Positions 1-9,558 of a stretch of 64,000 nucleotides of DNA are shown here, in pieces; within the stretch, counting starts at the first letter, position 1; every line of letters starts with the position of its first letter. A program made the translations under genes and the position numbers. This stretch comes from Morchella semilibera (Eukaryota > Ascomycota > Pezizomycetes > Pezizales > Morchellaceae). The notes beneath the pieces were generated by a model. It was not told the DNA's origin and did no database searches. It worked only from the letters and a program-made list of their open reading frames with translations. Location of the stretch: contig CM018605.1 in assembly GCA_009192285.1 (NCBI GenBank), forward strand, positions 2,831,247-2,895,246. Direction: 5' to 3'.

Positions 1-441
1 CCCGATGCATGCCCTTACAACCCTGATGGTACTCCGAAGACAGCCAACCCTGTGCCCATTCCGAAGGAGACTCCTGCGGATTGTCCGTACAACCCGGATG
101 GTACACCAAAGGCTGTGCCAATTCCGAAGGAGACCCCTGCGGCATGCCCATATAACCCAGATGGAACCCCTAAAGCTGCACCAATTCCAAAGGAGACTCC
201 TGCCGAATGCCCCTACAATGCGGATGGTACCCCAAAGGCTGCGCCGATCCCCAAAGAGACACCTGCCGGCTGCCCATTTAACGCCGATGGAACCCCGAAA
301 AAGAAGGGGCCCGCAGCCACACCAGAGTCCTCCGGAACATCGCTCGATTTCTTCAAGAGCAAGCCAACAGTTGTGGTAGGGCTGGTCACAATTATCGGAT
401 TTGTCCTCACAAGGAAATACCTCTTCGGCAAGAGCCGTTAA
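1..441 (+). CDS. Cys-containing 21-residue repeat protein with C-terminal membrane anchor (3' end)
   Basis: The frame is open from the first base of the window to TAA at 439-441, so the 5' part lies outside. About 100 residues are five copies of a Pro-rich unit, each starting CP(Y/F)N(P/A)DGTPK and continuing PIPKETPA. One Cys per unit falls at codons starting at 10, 82, 145, 208 and 271. A short Ser/Pro linker follows, then a hydrophobic stretch of roughly 18 residues (VVVGLVTIIGFVL core) and a basic end (RKYLFGKSR). This is the arrangement of a tail-anchored or single-pass membrane protein with a short basic tail. AATAAA at 443-448 could be a polyadenylation signal. I do not recognise the family. 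The regular codon use and exact repeat phase argue for a real gene. Function unknown; a surface or organelle-membrane protein is inference only. Confidence 0.75.
   Translation, partial: PDACPYNPDGTPKTANPVPIPKETPADCPYNPDGTPKAVPIPKETPAACPYNPDGTPKAAPIPKETPAECPYNADGTPKAAPIPKETPAGCPFNADGTPKKKGPAATPESSGTSLDFFKSKPTVVVGLVTIIGFVLTRKYLFGKSR
10..300 (+). repeat. In-frame coding tandem repeat, 63-bp unit (first unit 72 bp)
   Basis: Five consecutive units encode the CPYNPDGTPK..PIPKETPA repeat. The Cys codons are 72, 63, 63 and 63 bp apart. Units differ mainly at synonymous positions and at the residue before Cys (D, A, E, G), so the protein repeat is more conserved than the DNA. Confidence 0.85.
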
Positions 442-1845
442 ATAAAGTCCTAGAAAGAGTTTCTTTATCACGGTGGGATTCGGATTGATATTTTCTCGTC
501 ATGTATATGGAAGCCGGAGGCAACATTGATGTCACATTTTCTTCTCCATTTTTTATCTTTATTGTTTCGATGATGCTCGATACCAATTTGCATGTGTATG
601 TGCTAGTTTTCTCCTTTCCCCAAGCAAGCCAGAAAAGCAAGCAAAGTTGGTTAGTAGTTATCAACAGACCCTCGAGAGTTAGACATTTCTTTCCTTTTTT
701 TTCATCTTATTATTCCTCTCTTTGTGTTTCTGCATCTCGTATTCTCTATCTCTTCTTATTCCTTTTTTTGTTGCAGCTTTCCTTTTTTATCCTGGAACCC
801 GAGTATGTAATTGAGGGGTTTCGACCGACGGTTAAAAAAAGTTTTGTGTGGTACGATTGGTGGTGGAGAGGAGGGGAATGAGGGGCGGATGTTTCGACCG
901 GAAGAATTGAAACAATCGCCAAGATTCCTGTCATGTGATCGAGTGATAATCGGTGATTGTTAGGTTCAACATTTCAAAAAGCCTTTTGCTTCGCAGAGGT
1001 CTTAATCATAACCAACGCTATGAATAAGGAATTATATAACCAGTAATAGAAATAAAATAATTCCATCCCGTGGCGCTCCTTTGCCACTCCCTTGCTTTGC
1101 TTCGTGGGGTCCCCTTTATTCATAGTATAAAAGAGGGCGCAAATCAATTACATTTCCGGGCTACAACCCGGACTCTCTCATAAAATTCCACCCTCCACCG
1201 GAGCACAATTTCCAACGATTCGCGTAATTGTACCAAACAGAAACATCATAAGCACCGCAAAAGCCTCCCCCGAGAATACCAATAACGGAAAGGTGAGATT
1301 CCGCCGGTGATATAACAGCGGTGTGGCGATATCCACCATCCCTGACAAGGTCTTGGTCGTTCTTCCTTGCTACCCAAAATCTCACTCGTCTGGACTAGTT
1401 AGCAGTATTTCTTTCCCCCTAAAAAAAATACAGGTCCTGCGAGCGAAAATGACCTGTACATATACATGTGTGTCGACCTGCGAACTTGAAGAGAGGCGTT
1501 GAGCGGCCGTATCGTAACTCGGAGCACCGGTGCACGGGAGTTGGACGCTATGGATCCGGAGTGAGGTGCTAGTAGAGAGACGAAAGAAAAGGCCTTGGAA
1601 CAGCCTTGACTGCTTGCAGTGCCGACTGAGCAGCCTGAGCATGTTTGGTCCCTAGCATGCAAGGTGGCAAATATATTTAATACGCAGAGGTATGAATAAT
1701 GCATACCGGTCATTCACCAACTCGCCAAAATCAAACTGGACCTCACACACATCAACTCCCAAACTGAAAAACAAGCTATTCTACCTTTATACACGTACTT
1801 GTAGAGGATTGGCAAACACCTTTCCAAAAACAAAAAACAAAAAAG
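442..1845. other. Intergenic, no gene recognised
   Basis: AT-rich DNA with T-runs just after the repeat-protein gene. Open frames on both strands are short and none resembles a protein I know. It holds one TCAY-N6-TCACTCG site (minus strand, 940-956). Confidence 0.5.
940..956 (-). other. Bipartite motif TCAY-N6-TCACTCG
   Basis: Exact match on the minus strand (first half TCAC). A CTTGGCG heptamer lies about 13 bases downstream on the same strand. Confidence 0.7.
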
Positions 1846-1970
1846 CAAAAGTTTTTTTACAAACTCCCACTTGGACGAGGGTTGAACGCCGGCGAGGGTT
1901 CAGAGCCAACTGTGCAGTGTAACGGGTTTTGAGTTCGCAATGACCAAGCTGTGTCCCACTCGGCCATGCG
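1846..1970 (-). repeat. tRNA-like (Pol III A/B box) SINE-type fragment
   Basis: On the minus strand a perfect A-box-like word TGGCCGAGTGG (1956-1966) is followed by a B-box-like GTTCAACCC (1879-1887). Then come AAGTGGGAG and an A-run (plus-strand T-run near 1853-1860). The arms do not fold into a complete cloverleaf, so it is not a functional tRNA. The 3' end closely matches the fragment at 17,505-17,550, which suggests dispersed copies of one tRNA-derived retroposon. Confidence 0.4.
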
Positions 1971-2226
1971 CCCGCTGGAATCTATGTGTGCAAGGGTCCT
2001 TAAGGACACGTTCGTGGAGGGTTTTTGACAGGGAGGGTGGCTTATGGTGGCGGCTTATACCTATATATATAGTGGCTCTTATGAGGTCAATGTCGTCATG
2101 TCAGCTTTCACTGGTTTCTACCCACGTTCCCCGAAGGTGACCACACGGTGGTATACCGTTGTTATTAACGGGTTCATAAATCCAAGAGCGGATAAATTTA
2201 AAGTTTTCTAGATATATTCTTATGTA

Positions 2227-2381
2227 CAGTCGAGCCGCCCTATAAGGGTACTTACAAAAGTAGCGCGCACCCTTATATACAGGGGGAGTTTGTGTTTATA
2301 AAGGCTATTTTAGCCCGAGAACCCATACCTTTATAAAGCGATTACCCTTATAAAAGGCACCCTTATAGGGCGATTGGACTG
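2227..2381. mobile_element. 155-bp MITE with about 23-bp TIRs and TA target duplication
   Basis: The left end starts CAGTCGAGCCGCCCTATAAG (2227) and the right end is its near-perfect inverse, ending at 2381. Both ends are flanked by TA (2225-2226 and 2382-2383). CAGT-type ends with TA duplication are typical of Tc1/mariner elements of the pogo/Fot1 group. There is no coding capacity. The interior contains further copies of the CCTTATA(AGGG) word in both orientations. Confidence 0.8.
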
Positions 2382-2383
2382 TA

Positions 2384-3655
2384 GTATAAAATAAACCTAG
2401 GCACACCCGGGGCGGAAGAAAGACGCAGTACCGTTCCAAAGCTATCCGCGTTTGTTGCTGGGGGTTCGTGTTGGCTTGAGCAGTGGCGGTCAATATGTGT
2501 ATGTATGTATGTAATATAGCCCTAGCAAGTACATCCTACATGTAGAAAGGAAAATGGTCAAGGAAAAAGACCATAAGTATACATGCATACCACCGGATAC
2601 GTGTCACAAAATCAATATGCGGGTTTGATTTGGTAGATAGAATTATTTCTTGATGCGCTTGCATTCACTCGATATATGGATCTGGCAATTATAAAATCTC
2701 CAAAACAAACGGCCCTTTCCTTTCCGTATGATGAGTACCTACAAGTATTCTTAAGCTTCCTACATTGGATTACATTCAGATTCTCATTTCCGGTCTCCCC
2801 GGCCCCATCAACCTAGTTAGCTTTGCGATTAGTGGTAGCCGCTTCCGGCGGTCCCCACCCCACCGCTCAGAGCCCTCTTTGAATGCTTGTGTCGAGGCGT
2901 CCTGAATGTTGATATGTGTGTTTGGATGAGTCTTCAGCTTTGGGTGTGAGGAGGTATGTCTGATATCCAGGCTGTGGAAGGTGAGTTACTACTCGATGAG
3001 GGCTGGGCCCTAGCTTGGTGTCCTGGTGTTGAAAGGTAGTTTTACACTCAATCCCCACCCACGACGCCGGCGTTCATAAATGGCTCCAGTCATATGGTAG
3101 TGGACGAGGTCCTGCATCATTAGGCTGAAATTTCCAACACTTCCTTCCAGTGGATACGGTAATTATCTGAGTAGGGCTCAACACTTACCCCAGCGCCCCA
3201 AATAAAGCAACACATGTGGTGCGAGAGCTACACAGCCAGTCCCCAATCGGTAATACTTGGAGGTATATTTTATCATCGCCGGATGCCCACGCCAAGGGCG
3301 GCGAGAGCGCCCGTGGGAAGAATATTGTTTGTACACTTAACATCGACCCTAGCCAGCAGCATATCCGTCAACAACTTCTTCTACTTGGCATGCAAACTAC
3401 AAACAATCCTTACGTACCAGATTCCTTTTTCACTTCTTTATATCCCAGTTCTTTGTCGGCGGAAGTCATAGTTTTGAGCGGTATCTGGGGCGGAGCGGAG
3501 TTATTTGCTGGTGATATATATAGTTGGGGGTGTAGCGCCATAACAGCCTTCGGATCTGTGGTTGGTGTGGCTAATGATCGAAGCGCATTAATTATAGAAC
3601 TAAAGATGGGTCATGAACAATCACTCGTCTGGCTTGGCGCGCACCAACCTCAACC
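2384..3655. other. Intergenic, no gene recognised
   Basis: No protein similarity is evident. The longest open stretch (3216-3692, plus strand, 158 codons, no ATG at its head) has no recognisable motif and runs into a T-tract. Confidence 0.4.
3611..3627 (+). other. Bipartite motif TCAY-N6-TCACTCG
   Basis: Exact match (first half TCAT), followed within 12 bases by CTTGGCG. Confidence 0.7.
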
Positions 3656-3700
3656 CACGCAGGACATCTTTTTTTTTTGTTTACTTCATTAATTACATCC
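3656..3700 (-). repeat. Short retroelement 3'-tail copy 1
   Basis: A run of T followed by GTTTACTTCATTAATTACAT. Read on the minus strand, this is an ATGTAATTAATG..GTAAAC end with an A-tail. It matches the insert at 3970-3999 almost exactly, including the left flank CACGCAGGASATCTT. Confidence 0.45.
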
Positions 3701-3955
3701 AGCCTTTAGAACCCTCTCCCCTCTGGAGTGAGCCTATCTTCCTCCCCTCATCCCTCACCCTGCCAAAATCAAAACAAACACAAACAAGCACATAAAAGAA
3801 AAAACGCAACTCTCTACAACACACGCCAACCTGGTGCGCTCACTATCTCGAGACTCATCATTCAACAGGTAGGCCGTCTCTACACCAATCACCTCACCCT
3901 CCCCTTCCGTATATCAATTTCTTTCCAGCCCACCCCAGCCACGCAGGAGATCTTA

Positions 3956-4013
3956 CGACGCGCGATACTTTTTTTTTTTGTTTACACCATTAATTACATC
4001 GACGCGCGATACT
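3956..4013 (-). mobile_element. Ultra-short retro-insertion (tail only) with perfect 14-bp direct repeats
   Basis: CGACGCGCGATACT occurs at 3956-3969 and again at 4000-4013. It encloses 30 bp made of ten T followed by GTTTACACCATTAATTACAT. On the minus strand the insert is an A-tailed 3' end. Target-primed retrotransposition gives target duplications of this length, so this looks like a severely 5'-truncated LINE/SINE copy. Confidence 0.5.
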
Positions 4014-5939
4014 ACTGTATATCACCCAAACATGCTCTGAACCAATATACCCCATAGAGTCGCTCGCACGCCTAAACCTCTTGAACAATTAGACCATACC
4101 CGCGGGGGCTTTTTAATCTCTCCGACCAAGATTACCCCACCAATCATATGGCAACACCAGCACCTGTTCACGGTACGCCTTGAGCCTGTAGCTTCAGTGC
4201 ATCTCATCCCGCAACATACCGGGACGCGCAAACAAGCTCACTATTCGGATGAGTGATGGGCATGGCCCTAAGGGGAGAACGAGAGAAATAACGGCGATAT
4301 AGCAACGAACGCAATGGGGAAACCATCACCAGAAAAGGTTACATTATATACAACACCACCAGTACCAGCACAAAGCCGGTATCTCCCTTCACCATACTTC
4401 CAACCAACCAAGCGCCGTAAGAAGCAAGTTAAGGGTCTTGCGTTCAATGCGGACGAAGCTTATACTGGTGCGGTCGAGGACAGCGTGTGTGCTTTCACAG
4501 CAAAATAGTTTTACGAGTCCCTTGGTAATGATATTGTGGTTTTGATGCCTGAGCCGTGGGCCTGATAGAGCCAAGTTGACAGCTGAGTACGGACAAGTTG
4601 TTTGGGGTTTAGATAGAGGCTGTTAAGGACCAGGACCAGTTGCGGGAACAGCCGATAGCTGAAGATGCCTCGACAGTCCGCCACCTGCCGCGGCAGCCCC
4701 CGCGCCCTAAGAAGTTATGTCGGATTTAGATAAAAGCAATTTAGGGACAAATACGGCAAAACATAACAGCTACGGAAACGGGCAGAAACGACTCAACCAG
4801 CCCAATGTGGGCAAAGCGCACGTGCGAAATAAAACTCACCAAATGGTTGGAGCCAGACAAGTTATACAATGCCGACCTACGGTATCAAGGAACTCTGCCG
4901 CAGCAGGCGAAACGCCCGAGAAACAAGAAACCAAGTCTCACGCATACTACGTATATATGGAGACTTACAGAAATCAAGGCAATCTTTCCAGAGGGTTAGG
5001 CCCGATCAAATAGAAGATATGAGAACATCCTATGGCTATGCTAATAGCTAATACTGGTTGAGTGTCAAAGGAGAGAAGCCTCCAATAGTATGCACCAACT
5101 ATGTAAGAGCCGTTCTACATGTACCTACGAAACCTACAAAAAAGGGGCAAAAATCCAGCCCCTGCACAGGCGTGAGCCCTAGGGCATGTACTCCCACCCC
5201 CGGCTTGGGCTTATGATTTCAAACTCCCGATGTCGGTCCAGCAGTCACAGTGCGATATCCAACCACTGGCCAGATGCTAAACTTTCCCGGCAACTACATA
5301 ATTTGTACGTACGGTCCAGGGTTAGATCATGGACCATCACTCGCTCACCTCATGATCCAAAAACCGATAACCAGCGACTGCGCTACTACTGGCTACTTAA
5401 GAACTGACTAGCAACACGCATTGAGGAATTTAGGATTGAACCAACCCCCCTTCGAGGTAAGGAAAAGGCCGGGGGGCAAAAACGGCTATCAAATGTTGGG
5501 CACTAGTCAGATGTTGGTAATGTAAGTACTCAGAAGATGGAAACACCAGCAAGAGAGACTCAATATATGTTAACTACGTTGCGATTCCGGGTTTTTAGGG
5601 AGGGAATCAAGAAGCCCCAAGAATAAAAAAAATGATTCAAGACCCGAATAATACATTGAAGAAAAAGTTGAGCTAGAAATGAAAGGCAACTCGGGAGTGT
5701 TGGTCGAGAAAAGGAGCTGCAATAAATAAACGCTAAGTGTCTCTAGTATCATATAAACAACAAATAGGAACGAAAACACAGCATGTCCCGGATAAGCTAA
5801 GAAAAAAGGACGGGAAGAAAACCCTTCAAATAGTTGGCTCCACCCGAGCAATGACAATCACGATATTGAGATAAAAAAGGCCTATCAAGCAACACTCTTG
5901 ATCACGCTAGGCGGGGAAAGGAGTACTAAAGGTAAACCC
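4014..5939. other. Intergenic, no gene recognised
   Basis: Short overlapping frames at 4717-5051 (three plus-strand frames of 60-98 codons) have no recognisable motif. One bipartite motif site lies at 5327-5343. Confidence 0.4.
5327..5343 (+). other. Bipartite motif TCAY-N6-TCACTCG
   Basis: Exact match (first half TCAT, spacer GGACCA). Confidence 0.7.
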
Positions 5940-6830
5940 ACCAGATAAAGAGCCCGGTAAGTATTTAGAATGGGGGACGCGGGTTAAAAAGAGAGCTTAC
6001 CACGTGCGGGTAATGCCGGTCATAAGGAGTATCAGTAAGAAGAGTCTACCGGCGAGGATGCCAGTCAAGCAAATGAGATTAACTTACTGGAATAAAGGAA
6101 AACCTGCAGACGAGCCGGGATATAAGCCGTAAACCAAAACCTATCCGCCTGGGCGCCTGTCGAGCAAGGAAAACTACGAAATCGGGCCGAAGATAAACCT
6201 CTCAAAGATATTATGCGAGGCATGCGAGGCAGACCATAAGTTCAAGAAATGCTTACCACGAGAGCGCCGGTCGAGCAGAGTAAATAGGATAGGAAAGAAG
6301 TCTACCAGAATGTCGAGTACCGGACGAGCGGAGAAAAAGACGGGAAGGAAGGCCAGTCTACGAGGAAATTAGGCCACAGCACGGTTCTCGACGAGCAAAG
6401 GAAAAAGGAAGGTTTACCAGTGCATATGGTCTGGTGCCAGTAGAACTCGAGAATGAGAGTTGAGAAGCCAGGATAGGAATCAGCCTCACAAGGAGATTAG
6501 GGCTCACACTATAATAAGGGAGCCTACCCACGTAGGTGCCGGCCGAGTATAGGAAATAAGACTAAAAGCATAACCCCCTGGGCTCCGGTTGAGCACATGA
6601 AAAAGTCCCACAGCTGAAAAGAAAGATGGGTAGAGAGATTCAAACAGCAGAGAAAGGATAGCCTGCTAAATATCTGGTTCTGGTTGAGTATAGGTAAGGA
6701 GACTGAAAAATAAAGCCTATCCTGCCTGGCCGAGCTCGAAAAATATTAGTAAGGGAAACCTACCAAAAGCGGTGGTACCGGTCGAGCAGAAGTAAAGGAA
6801 GCTGACTAAGGCCCGCACGTGTCAATCATA
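5940..6830. repeat. Degenerate purine-rich tandem array with a GCCGGTCGAGCA core
   Basis: A core resembling GCCGGTCGAGCA followed by a purine-rich GGAAA/TAAGGA stretch and then CTACC recurs about ten times, with irregular 50-110 bp spacing. Clear examples lie near 6055, 6155, 6263, 6530, 6583, 6675 and 6775. All copies face the same way and are strongly diverged. No frame is open through it. It is most likely an old minisatellite. Confidence 0.55.
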
Positions 6831-7526
6831 CCAAAATAATGTGGGAACGGGAGTCTTCCCTTCGTGGGGTTTTAGAACTCTGCTTCAGTGGCTTCAGAAT
6901 TGTTAGTGTTACTTGGGTAGGGTTCCCGCATGAGCAAAAGAGCCCGAATAGTATCACGATACCTATTGATGAAGGTCATATATATGCTGGTGCAACCAAG
7001 GAGTTCTGAGACAGCTTTACTCAGCTAAACTGGTATTCATCCATCAGAGTTCAAGTTGCTTTTCTTACCGCTGTACCATTTTGTATTGGCGGGGATTAAA
7101 TCAAAGGCAATTGCAGAAACTGAAACTGCTACAACAAAAAATCCGCAAGCGAAGGTTCGCAAGCTCTGAAACTTTGTGGAAAAAAAACACAACACAAGGC
7201 CTTAATTTTTACCCCTACGTCGCCGAGGTTAATAGGTGTATTCAAAACTACTTTCAAAGATAACATCAAGGATTACTGCTCAAACGCTTACCGAATTCGA
7301 CCAATGGACCAACAGAGAATACCCACGTATGCTGGCCCCAAGTGCTCTTGTATCTGATATTGACTTCCCAAAAATTGATTTTTATTATCTATATGGAACT
7401 ACCTTATGGGCTTATCGAGCATTAGCAGGAGACAATATTACGGCATGTTACGACTTTGAATAGCATCTGCCTCCAGAGTCCCAGGCGACTCCCAAGACAC
7501 TGCAGAGACTGTTAGGAGACTCCGGG
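6831..7526. other. Intergenic with two short unrecognised frames
   Basis: Plus-strand frames at 7081-7263 and 7236-7463 overlap in different registers and read like ordinary protein (for example RMLAPSALVSDIDFPKIDF). They could be pieces of one frameshifted old coding sequence next to the TIR element. I do not recognise it. Confidence 0.25.
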
Positions 7527-7935
7527 CGCTCTACCACCCCACGTAATGAATCAGCATATGCATCTAAATGTATCATTTCATAATGCACCGAAAATGCATC
7601 AAAATCCCAGCTAATGCATCAGTCTGATCAGGACATGGAAAATTTCCTGAAAAAAAGAAAACTTTCGGAGGATTAAACTTCAATCATTATACTAGATTAC
7701 TCAAAAGCCAATCTATTATGCCATGCCATAAATTGATATGATTTCAACCATTTCAGGCCTGCTATTGGCTATTAACAGCTAAAATATCAGTAAATTTGTT
7801 GGTGTCATCAGTAAATTCGTTGCTGTGATGCATTAATATCCTTCGTTGCATTTAATGCATCCTTCGATGCATTCACAGATCCTTTTTATATTAGTAAATG
7901 AATCAAATGATGCATTTATTGCGGTGGTAGAGACG
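7527..7935. mobile_element. About 409-bp TIR element with inverted ATGCATC subterminal repeats
   Basis: The left end GCGCTCTACCACC (from 7527) and the right end GGTGGTAGAGACGC (to 7935) form imperfect terminal inverted repeats. Inside, (A)ATGCATC-like words cluster in one orientation near the left end (7557-7620) and as GATGCATT near the right end (7827-7917). Clustered subterminal motifs in opposite orientation are usual for hAT- or Mutator-type ends. No target duplication is clear and there is no coding frame. Confidence 0.5.
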
Positions 7936-9369
7936 CATATGCCGGCTTGCTGACGAACTACATTGCGTGAAGAAGGACTAACTATGGGTTGAATTTGTTA
8001 ATGGGTTTCTATTATATTTTTGGGTTTGGCTGCATGGCCTTTATATGTAACAGTTGGAATCTAATATGGTTTTCTTTGGGTTCTATCGCTTTCTGGGATT
8101 GGTAATCAGGTTAGCTAGCGAAGGGATCCGGGGGCAACCCATATAATAGTGAGCAATCCCCCTTGCCTATATAGTTTCTCTCGCTCTCCTTTTCTCTCCA
8201 CGCAACCTATACATAAGTATGGCTCCGAGAGTCACAGCTGTAATACACAACCGCACCTGGCCCTAGGCGGCAAACCTGTCACCCCATAATTAACGGCGTA
8301 CAGTACTAACTAACAGAGTTTGTGAAGTGGCCCGGTATAACGGGGCGGGCCGGGGGTCAGGTCCAACTCGGGATACGCGTCGAGGCAAAGGCCAGAGGTT
8401 CAGGACGGCCAAAGTATATTGTCGGGTACAGAAAAGAAAGACAAAGACGATGAGAACCCTCCAAACCCAATAGCATAATAGAAAACACCCATACACATAA
8501 CACATAGAAATCCCAGAACCATTGATGGTAGATAAGAGAGCTATAACTTGGAGAAGGTTCAGGTTATGGGAGGTGCCTGCAACATAGAGGCGGTAAAAGA
8601 TCCGAAGAGGGGGGGATGATGGCAGATGGGACGGTAGTGACTGGGAGGGCATCATGGACACGGATGAATAGTGCAAAACGAATGTACGAATAAACATACC
8701 CAATCGTGTTGACCCAGACTACCCAGACAGTGGCTGCGGCTCGTTCACATCAGCAAAAAATCACCCGCACAGGGAGAAACCTTTTTCAGCGGAAGCAATT
8801 GTTGCAAGATTTAATCTGTGCAAATCGTGGGATTTAACTGGACTGGTGATTTTAAGAACAAAGGAAGCTAGCTAGGGGGAGAGGCTCTCCCTATATAATA
8901 CAGCCTTTCACCAAGAGCAAGTGTCCTTCTAAACAAGTGTACAAGTTGTGGTTCGGCGGCAAGCTGCCAGACTACACGGCACGAGACCATTGCCAAGATG
9001 ATAATTTTTTCTGTGGACAGAACTTTCTAGCTTTCGCTCCTCCGCAGGGTTGACTGCCCCACCCCGCCCTACCCTAATCTGCTGTAGCTGAGTCGCCGCC
9101 CATGGAGCACCGCCGTCCGTTCCAAATATATACTTCAGAGACAGATGATCAACCTTGGACCCAGATCTAATTAAGTATCAGGTAGGTACCAATCTTGATA
9201 TGTCTTACACAGGAAAGTAGGAAAAGTATTACCCTGGTCTACGAGAAAGCTCCCCTCCACACCCCCACCAAGAGAAACCCCCAAACCATCACAAATCGAT
9301 TCCCCCATCTATACAAGAAGTGATACCCCAACTCCACCACGCCTTTCCCACCACCTCTACACCATAACC
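7936..9369. other. Intergenic, no gene recognised
   Basis: No recognisable protein. The last 130 bases before 9370 are C-rich and pyrimidine/CA-rich, like a fungal 5' leader, which supports a former gene start at 9370. Confidence 0.35.
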
Positions 9370-9558
9370 ATGGAGGCCCTCTTACGTTCTCCTGACGCCC
9401 CTCCGCGCCGCAGCACCCAACACACCGCCGAAACCTGAACAGTGCCTGTCGGGCTGGCCTACACCGGGACTCTCACCTCGGCTTGCAATGCTGGAATGGA
9501 ACATACACCTTCTCTGACGGCGGAGATCGTCTGGAACCCCTCAGCCACTGGTTGGTAG
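9370..9558 (+). pseudogene. Gene-like fragment, one frame interrupted by TGA
   Basis: ATG at 9370 lies in a Kozak-like context (CCATGG) after a C-rich leader. It opens a frame of 22 codons ending in TGA (9436-9438). The same frame then stays open for another 39 codons with GC-rich third positions to TAG at 9556. The two halves read as one polypeptide (MEALLRSPD.. and ..YTGTLTSACNAGMEHTPSL..). One substitution, for example CGA to TGA, would explain the break. The family is not recognised. A spliced real gene is an alternative, since a GT follows at 9555. Confidence 0.3.

Noticed and set aside
3216-3692. 158-codon open frame as a gene
   Set aside because: No ATG at its start, no motif, and it ends in a T-tract derived from a retroelement tail.
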